DNA of 64,000 nt, taken from positions 124,001-188,000 of the forward strand of contig JADKEH010000004.1 of assembly GCA_016718155.1 (NCBI GenBank), given 5' to 3'. Shown here piece by piece: positions 44,005 to 52,820 of this stretch (position 1 is the stretch's first letter; every line of letters begins with the position of its first letter). This DNA comes from Candidatus Rhodoferax randersensis (GTDB lineage: Bacteria > Pseudomonadota > Gammaproteobacteria > Burkholderiales > Burkholderiaceae_C). Position numbers and translations under genes: made by a program. The notes under the pieces were generated by a model, which ran no database searches, was not told the origin of the DNA, and was given only the letters and a program-made list of their open reading frames with translations.

Positions 44005-44520
44005 TCAGGTCCGGTCCCTGGTTTCCACGCCCGCGCGGATGCGATGCACCAGCCGCGTGGTGGAGTAACCATCGACAAACGGCAGCGCCAGCGCGCGCCC
44101 GCCATAGGCTTGCACCACGCGTGTCTCGGGCAGGCTCTGCATGTCATAGTCGCCACCCTTGACCAGAATGTCCGGCCGGAGGCTGGCAATCAGTTCGGTC
44201 GGCGTGTCCTCATCGAACCAGGTCACGAGGTCAACCGACTGCAGCGCCGCGATCACGATGGCACGGTCTTCCTCACCATTGAGAGGCCGGTCGGGGCCCT
44301 TGCCCAGTCGCCGCGCCGAGGCGTCGGTGTTGAGGGCCACCACCAGGCTGGCACCCAATTGGCGTGCCTGGGCCAGGTACATCACATGCCCTCGGTGGAG
44401 TACATCGAAAACACCGTTGGTGAATACCAGCGGTCTGGGCAAACGCAGGACCTGTGCGACCAGGGCAGAGCGCGACTGAATCTTGCCCAGGAAGGACGGG
44501 TGCGGTGCGGGGTTCGTCAT
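44005..44520 (-). CDS. rfaE2: D-glycero-beta-D-manno-heptose 1-phosphate adenylyltransferase
   Basis: A 171-residue nucleotidyltransferase with FTNGVFDVLHRGHVMYLAQA (HxGH-type site near residue 44), NTDASARRLGKGPDRPLNGE and KGGDYDMQSLPETRVVQAYG. It is the stand-alone C-terminal half of HldE and makes ADP-heptose for the lipopolysaccharide core. The kinase half (rfaE1/hldA) is not in the window. It is convergent with glnE. Confidence 0.9.
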   Translation of the reverse strand: MTNPAPHPSFLGKIQSRSALVAQVLRLPRPLVFTNGVFDVLHRGHVMYLAQARQLGASLVVALNTDASARRLGKGPDRPLNGEEDRAIVIAALQSVDLVTWFDEDTPTELIASLRPDILVKGGDYDMQSLPETRVVQAYGGRALALPFVDGYSTTRLVHRIRAGVETRDRT

Positions 44521-44645
44521 GAAGCGGATGCTATCAGCCCCTGCGCGGGACGGTCGGAGTCGTGTTGGACGGGATCAGCACGCACGAAGAAGTACTCAAG
44601 ATGATGTCCACGCTGTCGATCTCTATGGGCATAATCCCACCACAC

Positions 44646-45881
44646 ATGAACCTCGTCACGATCAACATCGATTCCATCCGTGTTGGCCAGCCACTTCCGT
44701 TCACCCTGCGGGGAGAGGACGGAACCTTGTTGGCACACAAAGGCTTCGTCGTGGCGACCAAGGAATCGCTCAAAGTCGCCAGCGGCGGGCGTACGCAATT
44801 GTTCATTGATGTCGACGAGTCAGATGACTTTCGTCGCGCCTACGTCGGCAAACTGTATGACCTCGTGCGGGAGGACCGGGCCCTGGGACAGATTGCCGAG
44901 GCGCAGATCGCCACCAAGGACCTCGGCGCCAACCGCAACGACGCCACCGAAGACATTGCCGATTGGCTCGACCTGCAGATTCAGGCCAATGCCATGTTAC
45001 GCGACACCCATGCCGAGACGTTTCAGGCCAAACTCGCCAAGTTGCAGCGCCAGTTGACCCGTCACCTGCAAGGCAATCCGGACGGCACCCTGTTCGCCCT
45101 GATTCACCTCTCGGCCAGCGAGGTCAAGCTCTACAGTGCCACGCACGCCATGCTGGTCAGCGTGATGTGCAGCATGGCGGCACGCGAAGTGCTCAAGTGG
45201 TCGGCCGAGCAGCAGGCTACCGTGGGCAGCGCCGCACTGACCATGAATATCGGCATGACCGAGCTGCAGGACCGACTGGCCATGCAGAAGCAAGCCCCCA
45301 GCCCGGAGCAACGGCGCCAGATTGACCTGCACCCGGCCCTGTCGGTCACCGGCCTGCAAAAACGCGGCATCACGCAGGCCAGTTGGCTAGAGGCAGTAGC
45401 CCACCACCATGACAGAAGCCCCGGAGCGCTGGATTCGCGACCAGAGGGCCTGCGCATGGCCCGGTTGATTCAGCGCGCCGACATGTTTGCGGCGCGCCTG
45501 GCGCCTCGTGCCTCGCGCCTTCCCGAACCGCCGGCCGCTGCCATGCAGGCCTGCTACTTTGATGAGAACCGTCAGATTGATGCGGCCGGGGCGGCGCTGA
45601 TCAAGACCGTGGGCATCTATTCACCCGGATCACTGGTGCGCCTGGCCACCAACGAGATTGCCGTGGTGACGCAGCGCGGCTCCAACACCACCACACCCAA
45701 AGTTGCCGTGCTGATCAACCGCAGTGGCATGCCAACCGGCGAGCTGATCGTGCGCGACACCAGTTTGGGCGACTACAAGATTGTCGCCAGCGTGCCGCAT
45801 CGCGAGGTGAAGGTGCAGATCAGCCTGGAACGGCTGTTGCCGCTGACCAAAGTCGCGGCATCGGATCGTCCCTGGGACTAA
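44646..45881 (+). CDS. HD-GYP-like protein with degenerate catalytic site
   Basis: A 411-residue protein. After an N-terminal region MNLVTINIDSIRVGQPLPFT, with a short RGEDGTLLAHKGFVV segment, a HD-GYP fold begins near residue 165. The motif expected as HDIGK is MNIGM (ALTMNIGMTELQDRL), the HHExxDGxGYP stretch reads HHHDRSPGAL, and the usual DxxDAxxxxRPY is not intact. IDLHPALSVTGLQ and the C-terminal IYSPGSLVRLATNEIAVVTQ still match the family. It probably binds rather than hydrolyses cyclic di-GMP. The start is uncertain: in-frame ATG codons also exist at 44601 and 44604. The stop overlaps the convergent GST stop by 3 bases. Confidence 0.7.
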   Translation: MNLVTINIDSIRVGQPLPFTLRGEDGTLLAHKGFVVATKESLKVASGGRTQLFIDVDESDDFRRAYVGKLYDLVREDRALGQIAEAQIATKDLGANRNDATEDIADWLDLQIQANAMLRDTHAETFQAKLAKLQRQLTRHLQGNPDGTLFALIHLSASEVKLYSATHAMLVSVMCSMAAREVLKWSAEQQATVGSAALTMNIGMTELQDRLAMQKQAPSPEQRRQIDLHPALSVTGLQKRGITQASWLEAVAHHHDRSPGALDSRPEGLRMARLIQRADMFAARLAPRASRLPEPPAAAMQACYFDENRQIDAAGAALIKTVGIYSPGSLVRLATNEIAVVTQRGSNTTTPKVAVLINRSGMPTGELIVRDTSLGDYKIVASVPHREVKVQISLERLLPLTKVAASDRPWD

Positions 45882-46492
45882 CTCGGCGTTGTGTCGGCGA
45901 AGCTGGGACGCTGCGCCAGCTTGTCCTGAAGCTTGAGCAAATTGGGGTAGCCAGCACGCCAATCGATCTGAGGGAAGCGGAAGTCCAGATAACCCAGCGC
46001 GCAACCAACGCCCACGTCGGCCAGGCTGAAGTGAATGCCCGCGCAAAACGGTTTGTCCCCGAGCCCCTGGCTCATCGCCTTGAGGCCCGCGTCCACCTTG
46101 CCTAACTGGCGATCGATCCAGACCTGACTGCGCTGCGCCTTGCTGCGACCGGCCCAGGTGGCCTCAAGCCGCGCCAGAATCGCAGCGTCCAGCACACCGT
46201 CGGCCAGGGCTTCCCAGGTTTTGACTTCAGCGCGTTCACGGCCAACCGACGGAATCAGCTTGCCCACGGGAGACAGGGTATCGAGGTACTCCACGATCAC
46301 GCGGGAATCAAACAAGGCCTCGGCACCCTCCATGATCAGGCACGGGACCTTGCCCAGCGGATTGGATTCGATGATCTGTGTATCGGCCGACCAGACATCC
46401 TCCAAAACGAAGTCATAGTCGAGTTTCTTCTCGGCCATTACGACGCGCACTTTGCGTACATAGGGGCTGGAGCTGGATCCGATTAGTTTCAT
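45878..46492 (-). CDS. Glutathione S-transferase
   Basis: A 204-residue protein with a thioredoxin-like N-terminal domain (MKLIGSSSSPYVRKVRVVMA, then NPLGKVPCLIMEGAEALFDS with the glutathione-binding segment VPCL...DSR) and a helical C-terminal domain (about residues 88-200) with FCAGIHFSLADVGVGCALGY. Serine residues near the N-terminus are the likely catalytic ones. It is divergent from purB. Its natural substrate cannot be told. Confidence 0.88.
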   Translation of the reverse strand: MKLIGSSSSPYVRKVRVVMAEKKLDYDFVLEDVWSADTQIIESNPLGKVPCLIMEGAEALFDSRVIVEYLDTLSPVGKLIPSVGRERAEVKTWEALADGVLDAAILARLEATWAGRSKAQRSQVWIDRQLGKVDAGLKAMSQGLGDKPFCAGIHFSLADVGVGCALGYLDFRFPQIDWRAGYPNLLKLQDKLAQRPSFADTTPS

Positions 46493-46576
46493 GGGTAATC
46501 TACTGTTGCAGGAGCGTCGATTCTATCCATTGGGGTTTACACGCACGTATTGCCGTGCCACGGATGGCGCGCAACC

Positions 46577-46588
46577 TACAATTGCGGC
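46577..46588 (+). promoter_or_regulatory. -10-like box directly before purB
   Basis: TACAAT at 46577-46582 stands 6 bases before the purB ATG, with no ribosome-binding sequence between. If it is used, transcription would begin at or next to the ATG. No good -35 was found at the normal distance. Confidence 0.3.
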
Positions 46589-47968
46589 ATGACTTTTTCC
46601 ACCATTTCAGCGCTCTCTCCTCTGGATGGGCGTTACGCCGCCAAGCTTAGCAAACTGCGTCCCATCATGAGCGAGCAAGGCTATATGCACCGTCGCGTGC
46701 AGGTCGAAATAGCCTGGTTCATCGCTCTAAGTGACTGCGGGTTCACCGAATTCAAGCCACTCTCTCCCGGAGCACGCACTTACTTGCTGGGTCTGGTCAA
46801 ACAGTTTTCCGAGGCCGATGGCGAAGCCATCAAGGCGATCGAAAAGACCACCAACCACGACGTCAAGGCGGTGGAGTACTGGCTGAAGTCCAAGTTTGAG
46901 GCCCGCCCCGAGTTGCTTGCCACAGGGGAATTCGTCCACTTCGGCTGCACCAGTGAAGACATCAACAACAGCAGCCATGCGTTGCAGCTCAAAGCCGGGC
47001 GCGAGCAGGTCCTGTTGCCGGCGCTGGATGCAGTGGTCGTCAAGCTGCGCGAAATGGCGCATGCATTCGCCGATGTCGCCATGCTCAGCCGCACCCACGG
47101 CCAGACCGCTAGTCCGACGACGGTCGGCAAGGAAGTTGCCAACGTCGTGGTCAGGCTGGTTGCCGCCCGCGACCGCATCGCCAGCGTCAAGCTGTTGGCC
47201 AAGATGAATGGCGCCGTGGGCAACTACAACGCGCACCTATCGGCCTGGCCCGAGTACGACTGGGAGGCGTTTAGCCGGCGTGTCGTTGAAAACCCCGAGC
47301 CGCTCGGGCTTGGCCTGACGTTCCAGCCCTACAGCATCCAGATCGAGCCACACGACTACATGGCCGAAATGTTTGACGCGGTGGCACGCACCAACACCAT
47401 CCTGGTGGACTGGTCGCGCGATGTGTGGGGCTACGTATCGCTGGGCTATTTCAAACAGAAGCTGCGCGCCGGCGAGGTCGGCTCCAGCACCATGCCGCAC
47501 AAGGTCAACCCGATCGATTTCGAGAACGCCGAGGGCAACCTCGGTCTGTCCAACGCCCTGTTGCGCCACATGAGCGAGAAGCTGCCGATCAGCCGCTGGC
47601 AACGCGACCTGACCGACTCCACGGTGCTGCGCAACATGGGCGTGGCGCTGGGTTATGCCGTGCTGGCCTACCAGTCCCTGCTCACGGGTCTGGGCAAGCT
47701 CGAACTCAATGAGACCGCGGTGGCCAAGGACCTGGACCAGGCCTGGGAGGTGTTGGCCGAGCCGGTGCAAACCGTGATGCGCCGCTATGGCTTGCCCCAA
47801 CCCTACGAACAGTTGAAGGACTTCACCCGCGGCGAGCCAATGACACGCGAGCTGATGCAGGGCTTCATTGCCAAGCTGGCAATCCCGGATGCCGACAAAC
47901 AGCGCCTGCTCGCCATGACCCCGGGCAGCTATGTCGGGTCGGCGGCGCAACTGGCGCGGCGCGTCTAG
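46589..47968 (+). CDS. purB: Adenylosuccinate lyase
   Basis: A 459-residue enzyme that splits SAICAR and adenylosuccinate in purine synthesis. It opens MTFSTISALSPLDGRYAAKL and has IEKTTNHDVKAVEYWL, FVHFGCTSEDINNSSHALQL, the catalytic SRTHGQTASPTTVGKEVANV and the mobile loop GSSTMPHKVNPIDFENAEGN. ATG at 46589 gives the family start. The long form without extra domains matches the E. coli type. The GMC oxidoreductase follows 13 bases later on the same strand. Confidence 0.96.
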   Translation: MTFSTISALSPLDGRYAAKLSKLRPIMSEQGYMHRRVQVEIAWFIALSDCGFTEFKPLSPGARTYLLGLVKQFSEADGEAIKAIEKTTNHDVKAVEYWLKSKFEARPELLATGEFVHFGCTSEDINNSSHALQLKAGREQVLLPALDAVVVKLREMAHAFADVAMLSRTHGQTASPTTVGKEVANVVVRLVAARDRIASVKLLAKMNGAVGNYNAHLSAWPEYDWEAFSRRVVENPEPLGLGLTFQPYSIQIEPHDYMAEMFDAVARTNTILVDWSRDVWGYVSLGYFKQKLRAGEVGSSTMPHKVNPIDFENAEGNLGLSNALLRHMSEKLPISRWQRDLTDSTVLRNMGVALGYAVLAYQSLLTGLGKLELNETAVAKDLDQAWEVLAEPVQTVMRRYGLPQPYEQLKDFTRGEPMTRELMQGFIAKLAIPDADKQRLLAMTPGSYVGSAAQLARRV

Positions 47969-47981
47969 GCGCGGCAAGCCC

Positions 47982-49694
47982 ATGAGCACCCACTTCGACT
48001 ACATCATCATCGGCGCGGGCACTGCCGGTTGCCTGCTGGCCAACCGCCTCTCGGGCGACGCGACCAAGCGGGTGCTGCTGATCGAAGCCGGGCGTAAGGA
48101 CGACTACCACTGGATTCACATCCCGGTTGGTTACCTCTATTGCATTGGCAACCCGCGCACCGATTGGCTCTACAACACCGAGCCTGAAGCGGGGCTGAAT
48201 GGGCGCAGCCTGCGTTACCCGCGCGGCAAGACACTGGGTGGCTGCTCCAGCATCAACGGCATGATCTACATGCGGGGCCAGGCGCGCGACTACGACCAAT
48301 GGGCGCAGCTCACGGCCGACCCCAGTTGGAGTTGGGAAAGCACGCTGCCCTATTTCCTGCTGCACGAACACCACCACCTGGGCGCCAACGCCTGGCACGG
48401 CGCGCGCGGCGTTGCGCCCGAACTGATGCGTGACGACAGCACGCCCTATCGCAAGGGTCTACGCCACCACAACGCTGGCGGCGAGTGGCGCGTCGACAAA
48501 CAACGCCTGCGCTGGGACGTGCTGGACGCCTTCGCGCAAGCGGCCCAGCAGGCCGGCATTCCGGCCAGCACCGACTTCAATCGCGGTGACAACGAGGGCG
48601 TGGGCTACTTTGAGGTGAACCAAAAAGACGGCTGGCGCTGGAACACGGCCAAGGCCTTCCTGCGACCCACCTGCTACGGACGGCCCAACTTCGAGATGTG
48701 GACCTCGGCACAGGTCGCGCGGCTGGTGATCAAGCGCCAGGACGACGGCCAGCTGCGTTGTACTGGCGCCCAGGTTTGGGCTGGTGACGAGATGGTCACG
48801 GCTGATGCCAGCACCGAAGTGATCCTGTGCGCCGGCAGCATTGGTTCGCCGCAGATCCTGCAGCTCTCGGGCATCGGTCCCGCCCAACTGCTGCAGCAGC
48901 ATGGCGTGGCCCTGGTGCAGGACACGCCCGGCGTGGGCGCCAACCTGCAGGACCACCTGCAAATACGCTCGGTGTTCAAGGTCCAGGGGGTGAGCACGCT
49001 CAACACCCAAGCCCATTCGCTGGTGGGCAAGGCGAAGATTGCGCTGCAGTATGCCTTCAAGCGCAGCGGCCCGATGAGCATGGCGCCCAGCCAGCTCGGT
49101 GCGTTCACGCGCAGCGACCCGTCGCAGCCCTACCCCAACATTGAGTTCCACGTTCAACCGCTGAGCCTGGACGCCTTCGGCGAGCCGCTGCACCGGTTCA
49201 ATGCCTTCACCGCCAGCGTGTGCAACCTGAACCCCACCAGCCGCGGCACGGTGAAAATCCGCAGCAATCGCTTCGAGGATGCACCAGCCATAGCCCCGAA
49301 CTACCTCAGCACCGACACCGACCGCAAGGTGGCCGCTGACTCACTGCGGGTGGCGCGACAGATCGTGGCCCAACCGGCCCTGGCCAAGTACCAGCCTATG
49401 GAATACAAACCGGGCGTGCAATTCCAGAGCGACGCGGACCTGGCCAAGCTTGCCGGCGACATTGCCACCACCATCTTCCATCCGGTCGGGACCACCAAAA
49501 TGGGCCGCGCCGACGATCCCATGGCCGTGGTGGACGCGCGCTTGCGGGTGCGCGGCGTGGCGGGTTTGCGCGTGGTCGACGCGGGTGTCATGCCGCTGAT
49601 CACCAGCGGCAACACCAACTCGCCAACGCTGATGATTGCGGAGAAGGCGGCGCAGTGGATTGTTGAAGCGGCTGCCGAAAGAGACAGAGGGTAA
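47982..49694 (+). CDS. GMC family FAD-dependent oxidoreductase (choline dehydrogenase-like)
   Basis: A 570-residue flavoprotein. The FAD fold is FDYIIIGAGTAGCLLANRLS near residue 4, the GMC signature follows as RYPRGKTLGGCSSINGMIYM, and a second motif GSIGSPQILQLSGIGPAQLL near 285. The C-terminal substrate domain has FHPVGTTKMG and HP/N-type active-site residues (GLRVVDAGVMPLITSGNTNS). GMC enzymes oxidise alcohols such as choline or alkyl alcohols. Its gene lies 13 bases after purB but is functionally unrelated; substrate is unknown. Confidence 0.9.
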   Translation: MSTHFDYIIIGAGTAGCLLANRLSGDATKRVLLIEAGRKDDYHWIHIPVGYLYCIGNPRTDWLYNTEPEAGLNGRSLRYPRGKTLGGCSSINGMIYMRGQARDYDQWAQLTADPSWSWESTLPYFLLHEHHHLGANAWHGARGVAPELMRDDSTPYRKGLRHHNAGGEWRVDKQRLRWDVLDAFAQAAQQAGIPASTDFNRGDNEGVGYFEVNQKDGWRWNTAKAFLRPTCYGRPNFEMWTSAQVARLVIKRQDDGQLRCTGAQVWAGDEMVTADASTEVILCAGSIGSPQILQLSGIGPAQLLQQHGVALVQDTPGVGANLQDHLQIRSVFKVQGVSTLNTQAHSLVGKAKIALQYAFKRSGPMSMAPSQLGAFTRSDPSQPYPNIEFHVQPLSLDAFGEPLHRFNAFTASVCNLNPTSRGTVKIRSNRFEDAPAIAPNYLSTDTDRKVAADSLRVARQIVAQPALAKYQPMEYKPGVQFQSDADLAKLAGDIATTIFHPVGTTKMGRADDPMAVVDARLRVRGVAGLRVVDAGVMPLITSGNTNSPTLMIAEKAAQWIVEAAAERDRG

Positions 49695-49711
49695 ATCCCG
49701 ATGCCCAAGCC

Positions 49712-49869
49712 AGACCGGGTCTTTAGACTTGCGGCACTCGCGAACCGGACCTGAGGTCCGGGGACCATCGAGAGCCCCTGGAGACAAGTCAAGAGCAATT
49801 TCGAACAAGAACCCCGCATCCACGCAGATGCGTTTTCACAAGGCACCAGAGCAGTCTGGTGCCTTTTTT
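49712..49869 (+). ncRNA. Candidate structured RNA ending in a terminator
   Basis: The 270-base gap before the TSUP gene holds a series of hairpins on the plus strand: AGACC-G-GGTCT (49712-49722), CCGGACC-TGA-GGTCCGG (49745-49761), CGCATC-cacgca-GATGCG (49815-49832, followed by TTTT) and the strong terminator at 49840-49869. It could be a small RNA, a leader that attenuates the exporter gene, or merely the 3' end of the oxidoreductase transcript. No known RNA family was recognised. Confidence 0.35.
49840..49869 (+). terminator. Rho-independent terminator
   Basis: AAGGCACCAGA (49840-49850), a GCAG loop and TCTGGTGCCTT (49855-49865) form a perfect 11-pair stem, the T run continuing to 49869. 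It ends transcription from the GMC oxidoreductase or a local RNA. Confidence 0.92.
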
Positions 49870-49964
49870 ATTGTGCCGCGCATTGGCTTAAACGCCCCCG
49901 CGCCAGTCATAGGCAGCTAGCGCCTCGCAGCGTGCGCGGACCACCGCAATGCGAGAATCAACCC

Positions 49965-50723
49965 ATGGAATTGTTTGTGGTCACGCTGGCCTCGCTGCTG
50001 GCCGGTTTTGTGGATTCGATCGTTGGTGGTGGCGGCTTGATTCTGGTGCCCGCCCTGTTTGCCACCTTTCCCAACACTCACCCCGCCACCTTGTTTGGCA
50101 TCAACAAAGGGGCTTCGGTTTGGGGCACCGGCATGGCCACCTGGCAATACAGCCGACGCGTGCAGATGCGCTGGGCAGCCCTGCTGCCAGCGGCGGCTAG
50201 CGGCTTTGTCGCGTCCTTCGGTGGCGCTTGGCTGGTGACGGTGATTTCACCCGAATACTTGCGCCGTGCGCTGCCGCTGGTGCTGCTGGCGGTGCTGGCC
50301 TATACCCTGGTCAAAAGGGAACTGGGGCGCGAACACACGCCACACTTCACCGGCACGACCGAGGCGGTGTTGGCGTCGTGTATCGGCGCGGTGATTGGCT
50401 TCTATGACGGCTTCTTTGGCCCAGGCACGGGCAGCTTTCTGGTGTTCCTGTTCGTTCGGTTGATGGGCTATGACTTTCTCAGCGCCTCGGCCTCGGCCAA
50501 GTTAATCAACACCGGCACCAATGTGGCGGCGCTGATCCTGTTCGTCAGCAAAGGACACATCTGGTGGCACTTCGTCCTGGCGATGGCACTGGCCAACGTC
50601 GCCGGCAGCCTGATGGGCACGCACCTGGCCCTCAAGCATGGCACCGGCTTCGTGCGCTCGGTGTTCATTGTGGTGGTCAGCGCGCTGATCCTCAAGACCG
50701 GCTACGACGCGTATCTTCGCTAG
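49965..50723 (+). CDS. TSUP family anion exporter (TauE/SafE type)
   Basis: A 252-residue inner-membrane protein with about seven to eight hydrophobic helices and the repeated-half pattern of the family: LASLLAGFVDSIVGGGGLIL at the start and IGAVIGFYDGFFGPGTGSFL in the middle. These mark the TauE/SafE superfamily of sulfite, sulfonate or organic anion exporters. ATG at 49965 gives the natural start (MELFVVTLASLL). It follows the structured intergenic region and is convergent with mrdA. Substrate unknown. Confidence 0.88.
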   Translation: MELFVVTLASLLAGFVDSIVGGGGLILVPALFATFPNTHPATLFGINKGASVWGTGMATWQYSRRVQMRWAALLPAAASGFVASFGGAWLVTVISPEYLRRALPLVLLAVLAYTLVKRELGREHTPHFTGTTEAVLASCIGAVIGFYDGFFGPGTGSFLVFLFVRLMGYDFLSASASAKLINTGTNVAALILFVSKGHIWWHFVLAMALANVAGSLMGTHLALKHGTGFVRSVFIVVVSALILKTGYDAYLR

Positions 50724-50756
50724 CCCCTTGCCACTGGCGCGACGGCCACCACGCGC

Positions 50757-52760
50757 CTAACGCACAGGCGGTGCAGCGCTGGCGGCTTGCTCGGGCGCGA
50801 CGGCGGTGGTCAAGGCGGCGGCCGGTGGCCAGGGCACATCTGCCGCCAAGCGCGGCTTGCCAAGCGGCGCTGCGGCCTGACCCATACGAACGGCGGCCAA
50901 GTCCTGCTCGGTGGGGTACTGCCCCATCAACCAATAGTCAAAAACTCGACGCGCGATCGGCGCTGCGTGGGCCGCGCCAAACCCTGCGTTCTCCACGATC
51001 ACGGCCAACGCGATTTTGGGATCGTCAGCGGGCGCAAACGCAATGTAGAGCGCATGGTCCCTTTGATGCTCCTCCATCTTGCTGGCGTTGTAGCGGTCCT
51101 TCTGACCAATGGACACGGCCTGCGCGGTACCGGTCTTTCCACCCGACAGGTAGGGCGCGCCAGCGAAGACCCGTGTTGAAGTCCCCTCTTGCGTCACGCC
51201 CACCATGGCGCGACGCACGGTCGCGGCATGTTCTGGGTCAAAGCCCAGATTGGTTGGCGGCGTGGCAACAACAGGCGAAGTCAAGCGTGTCATTGCGTCC
51301 TGCGTGGCGATCACCAGATGGGGCCTGTATTGAATGCCGTTGTTGGCCAGCGTGGCGGTGGCGTGGGCGAGCTGCAACATGGTAAAGCTGTTGTAGCCCT
51401 GGCCGATGCCCAGTGAAATGGTTTCACCTGCGTACCACTTCTTTTGCTCGGCCTTCTTGTAGTAGTTGCGCTTCCAGGCTTGACTTGGCAACAGGCCTCG
51501 CAGCTCGCCGTGGATGTCGATGCCGGTGATTTGTCCAAAGCCCAGCGGCTTCATGAAGTCGTGCATGGCGTCGACGCCGAGCTCATTGGCCAACGAGTAG
51601 TAGTAGACGTTGCTGGACTTCACGATGCTGGTGTACATGTCAACCGGTCCCAAACCATGGTCGCCGTGGCTGCGAAACTGATGGCCACCAAACATCCAGG
51701 AACCGGCGTCGTTAATGACCGTGGTGGCGGAGCGTTTGCCGGTTTGCAGCGCCGCCATCGCCATAAAAGGCTTGTAGGTTGAGCCCGGCGGGTAGGTGCC
51801 GCGCAGTGCACGATTGAGCAGCGGCTTGTCGATGGACTCGTTGAGCGCTTTCCAGCTCTCGACGTCGATGCCGTCAACAAACAGGTTGGGGTCGAACGTC
51901 GGTTTGCTGACAAAGGCCAGCACCTCGCCGGTCTTCGGGTCCAGCGCCACCAGCGCGCCGCGGCGCTCGCCAAACATCTGCTCGATCAGATGCTGCAGCT
52001 TGATGTCAATCGACAGCACCACGGTGTTGCCGGGCGTCGAGGGGTTGCTGGCAAGCTTGCGCACGGCACGCCCACCGGCGGACGTCTCGACCGAGTCGAC
52101 CCCGGTCGTGCCATGCAACTGGCTCTCGAAGCTTTGCTCGACCCCGAGTTTGCCGATGTACTCGGTACCCCGGTAATTCGCTTCGTCTTGCGAGTCCTCG
52201 ATGGCCTCTTTCTCGCTCTGATTGATACGCCCGATGTAGCCAATCACATGGCTGGCCATCTCACCATAAGGGTACTGGCGAAACAAACGTGCCTTGATGT
52301 CCACGCCTTGAAACCGGAAGCGTTGCGCGGCAAACCTGGCCACCTCCTCATCCGTCAGCCGCGTGCGGATCGGCAGCGACTCAAAACTCTTGGATTCATC
52401 CATCAGCTTCTTGAAGCGGCGCCGATCACGTGGCGCGATGTCAATCACCTGCGACAACTCTTCTATCGTCTGCTCCAGGTTGATCGTCTTGGATGGCGTG
52501 ATTTCCAGCGTGTAAGCCGAGTAGTTGGTGGCCAATACGATGCCATTGCGATCTTGAATCAGCCCTCGATTGGGAACAATCGGCACCACGGCCGTGCGGT
52601 TGCTCTCGGCTTGCTCACTGAGATCCTCGTGGCGCACGATTTGCAGGTAGGCCAGACGGGACGCCAGCAGCAGAAATGCGAACACCACGGCCAGACTGAC
52701 CACCAGCACGCGCGCCTTGAAACGCGCCAGGTCCGCCTCAACGTTGCGTAGTTCGGTCAT
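50757..52760 (-). CDS. mrdA: Penicillin-binding protein 2
   Basis: A 667-residue transpeptidase of cell elongation. An N-terminal membrane helix (LVVSLAVVFAFLLLASRLAY, about 19-38) is followed by a PBP dimerisation domain and the transpeptidase domain with the three motifs: STYK (GTYPPGSTYKPFMAMAAL), SSN (IVKSSNVYYYSLANELG) and KTG (SGGKTGTAQAVSIG). It forms the fourth gene of mreB-mreC-mreD-mrdA. rodA, its usual glycosyltransferase partner, is not adjacent: the next gene is the convergent exporter. The C-terminal tail is alanine-rich. Confidence 0.95.
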   Translation of the reverse strand: MTELRNVEADLARFKARVLVVSLAVVFAFLLLASRLAYLQIVRHEDLSEQAESNRTAVVPIVPNRGLIQDRNGIVLATNYSAYTLEITPSKTINLEQTIEELSQVIDIAPRDRRRFKKLMDESKSFESLPIRTRLTDEEVARFAAQRFRFQGVDIKARLFRQYPYGEMASHVIGYIGRINQSEKEAIEDSQDEANYRGTEYIGKLGVEQSFESQLHGTTGVDSVETSAGGRAVRKLASNPSTPGNTVVLSIDIKLQHLIEQMFGERRGALVALDPKTGEVLAFVSKPTFDPNLFVDGIDVESWKALNESIDKPLLNRALRGTYPPGSTYKPFMAMAALQTGKRSATTVINDAGSWMFGGHQFRSHGDHGLGPVDMYTSIVKSSNVYYYSLANELGVDAMHDFMKPLGFGQITGIDIHGELRGLLPSQAWKRNYYKKAEQKKWYAGETISLGIGQGYNSFTMLQLAHATATLANNGIQYRPHLVIATQDAMTRLTSPVVATPPTNLGFDPEHAATVRRAMVGVTQEGTSTRVFAGAPYLSGGKTGTAQAVSIGQKDRYNASKMEEHQRDHALYIAFAPADDPKIALAVIVENAGFGAAHAAPIARRVFDYWLMGQYPTEQDLAAVRMGQAAAPLGKPRLAADVPWPPAAALTTAVAPEQAASAAPPVR

Positions 52761-52820
52761 GGAGCAGACGATCCAAGGGCCACACCAGTGTCACCCACGC
52801 GCTGGCTTCGACGCCACTTC

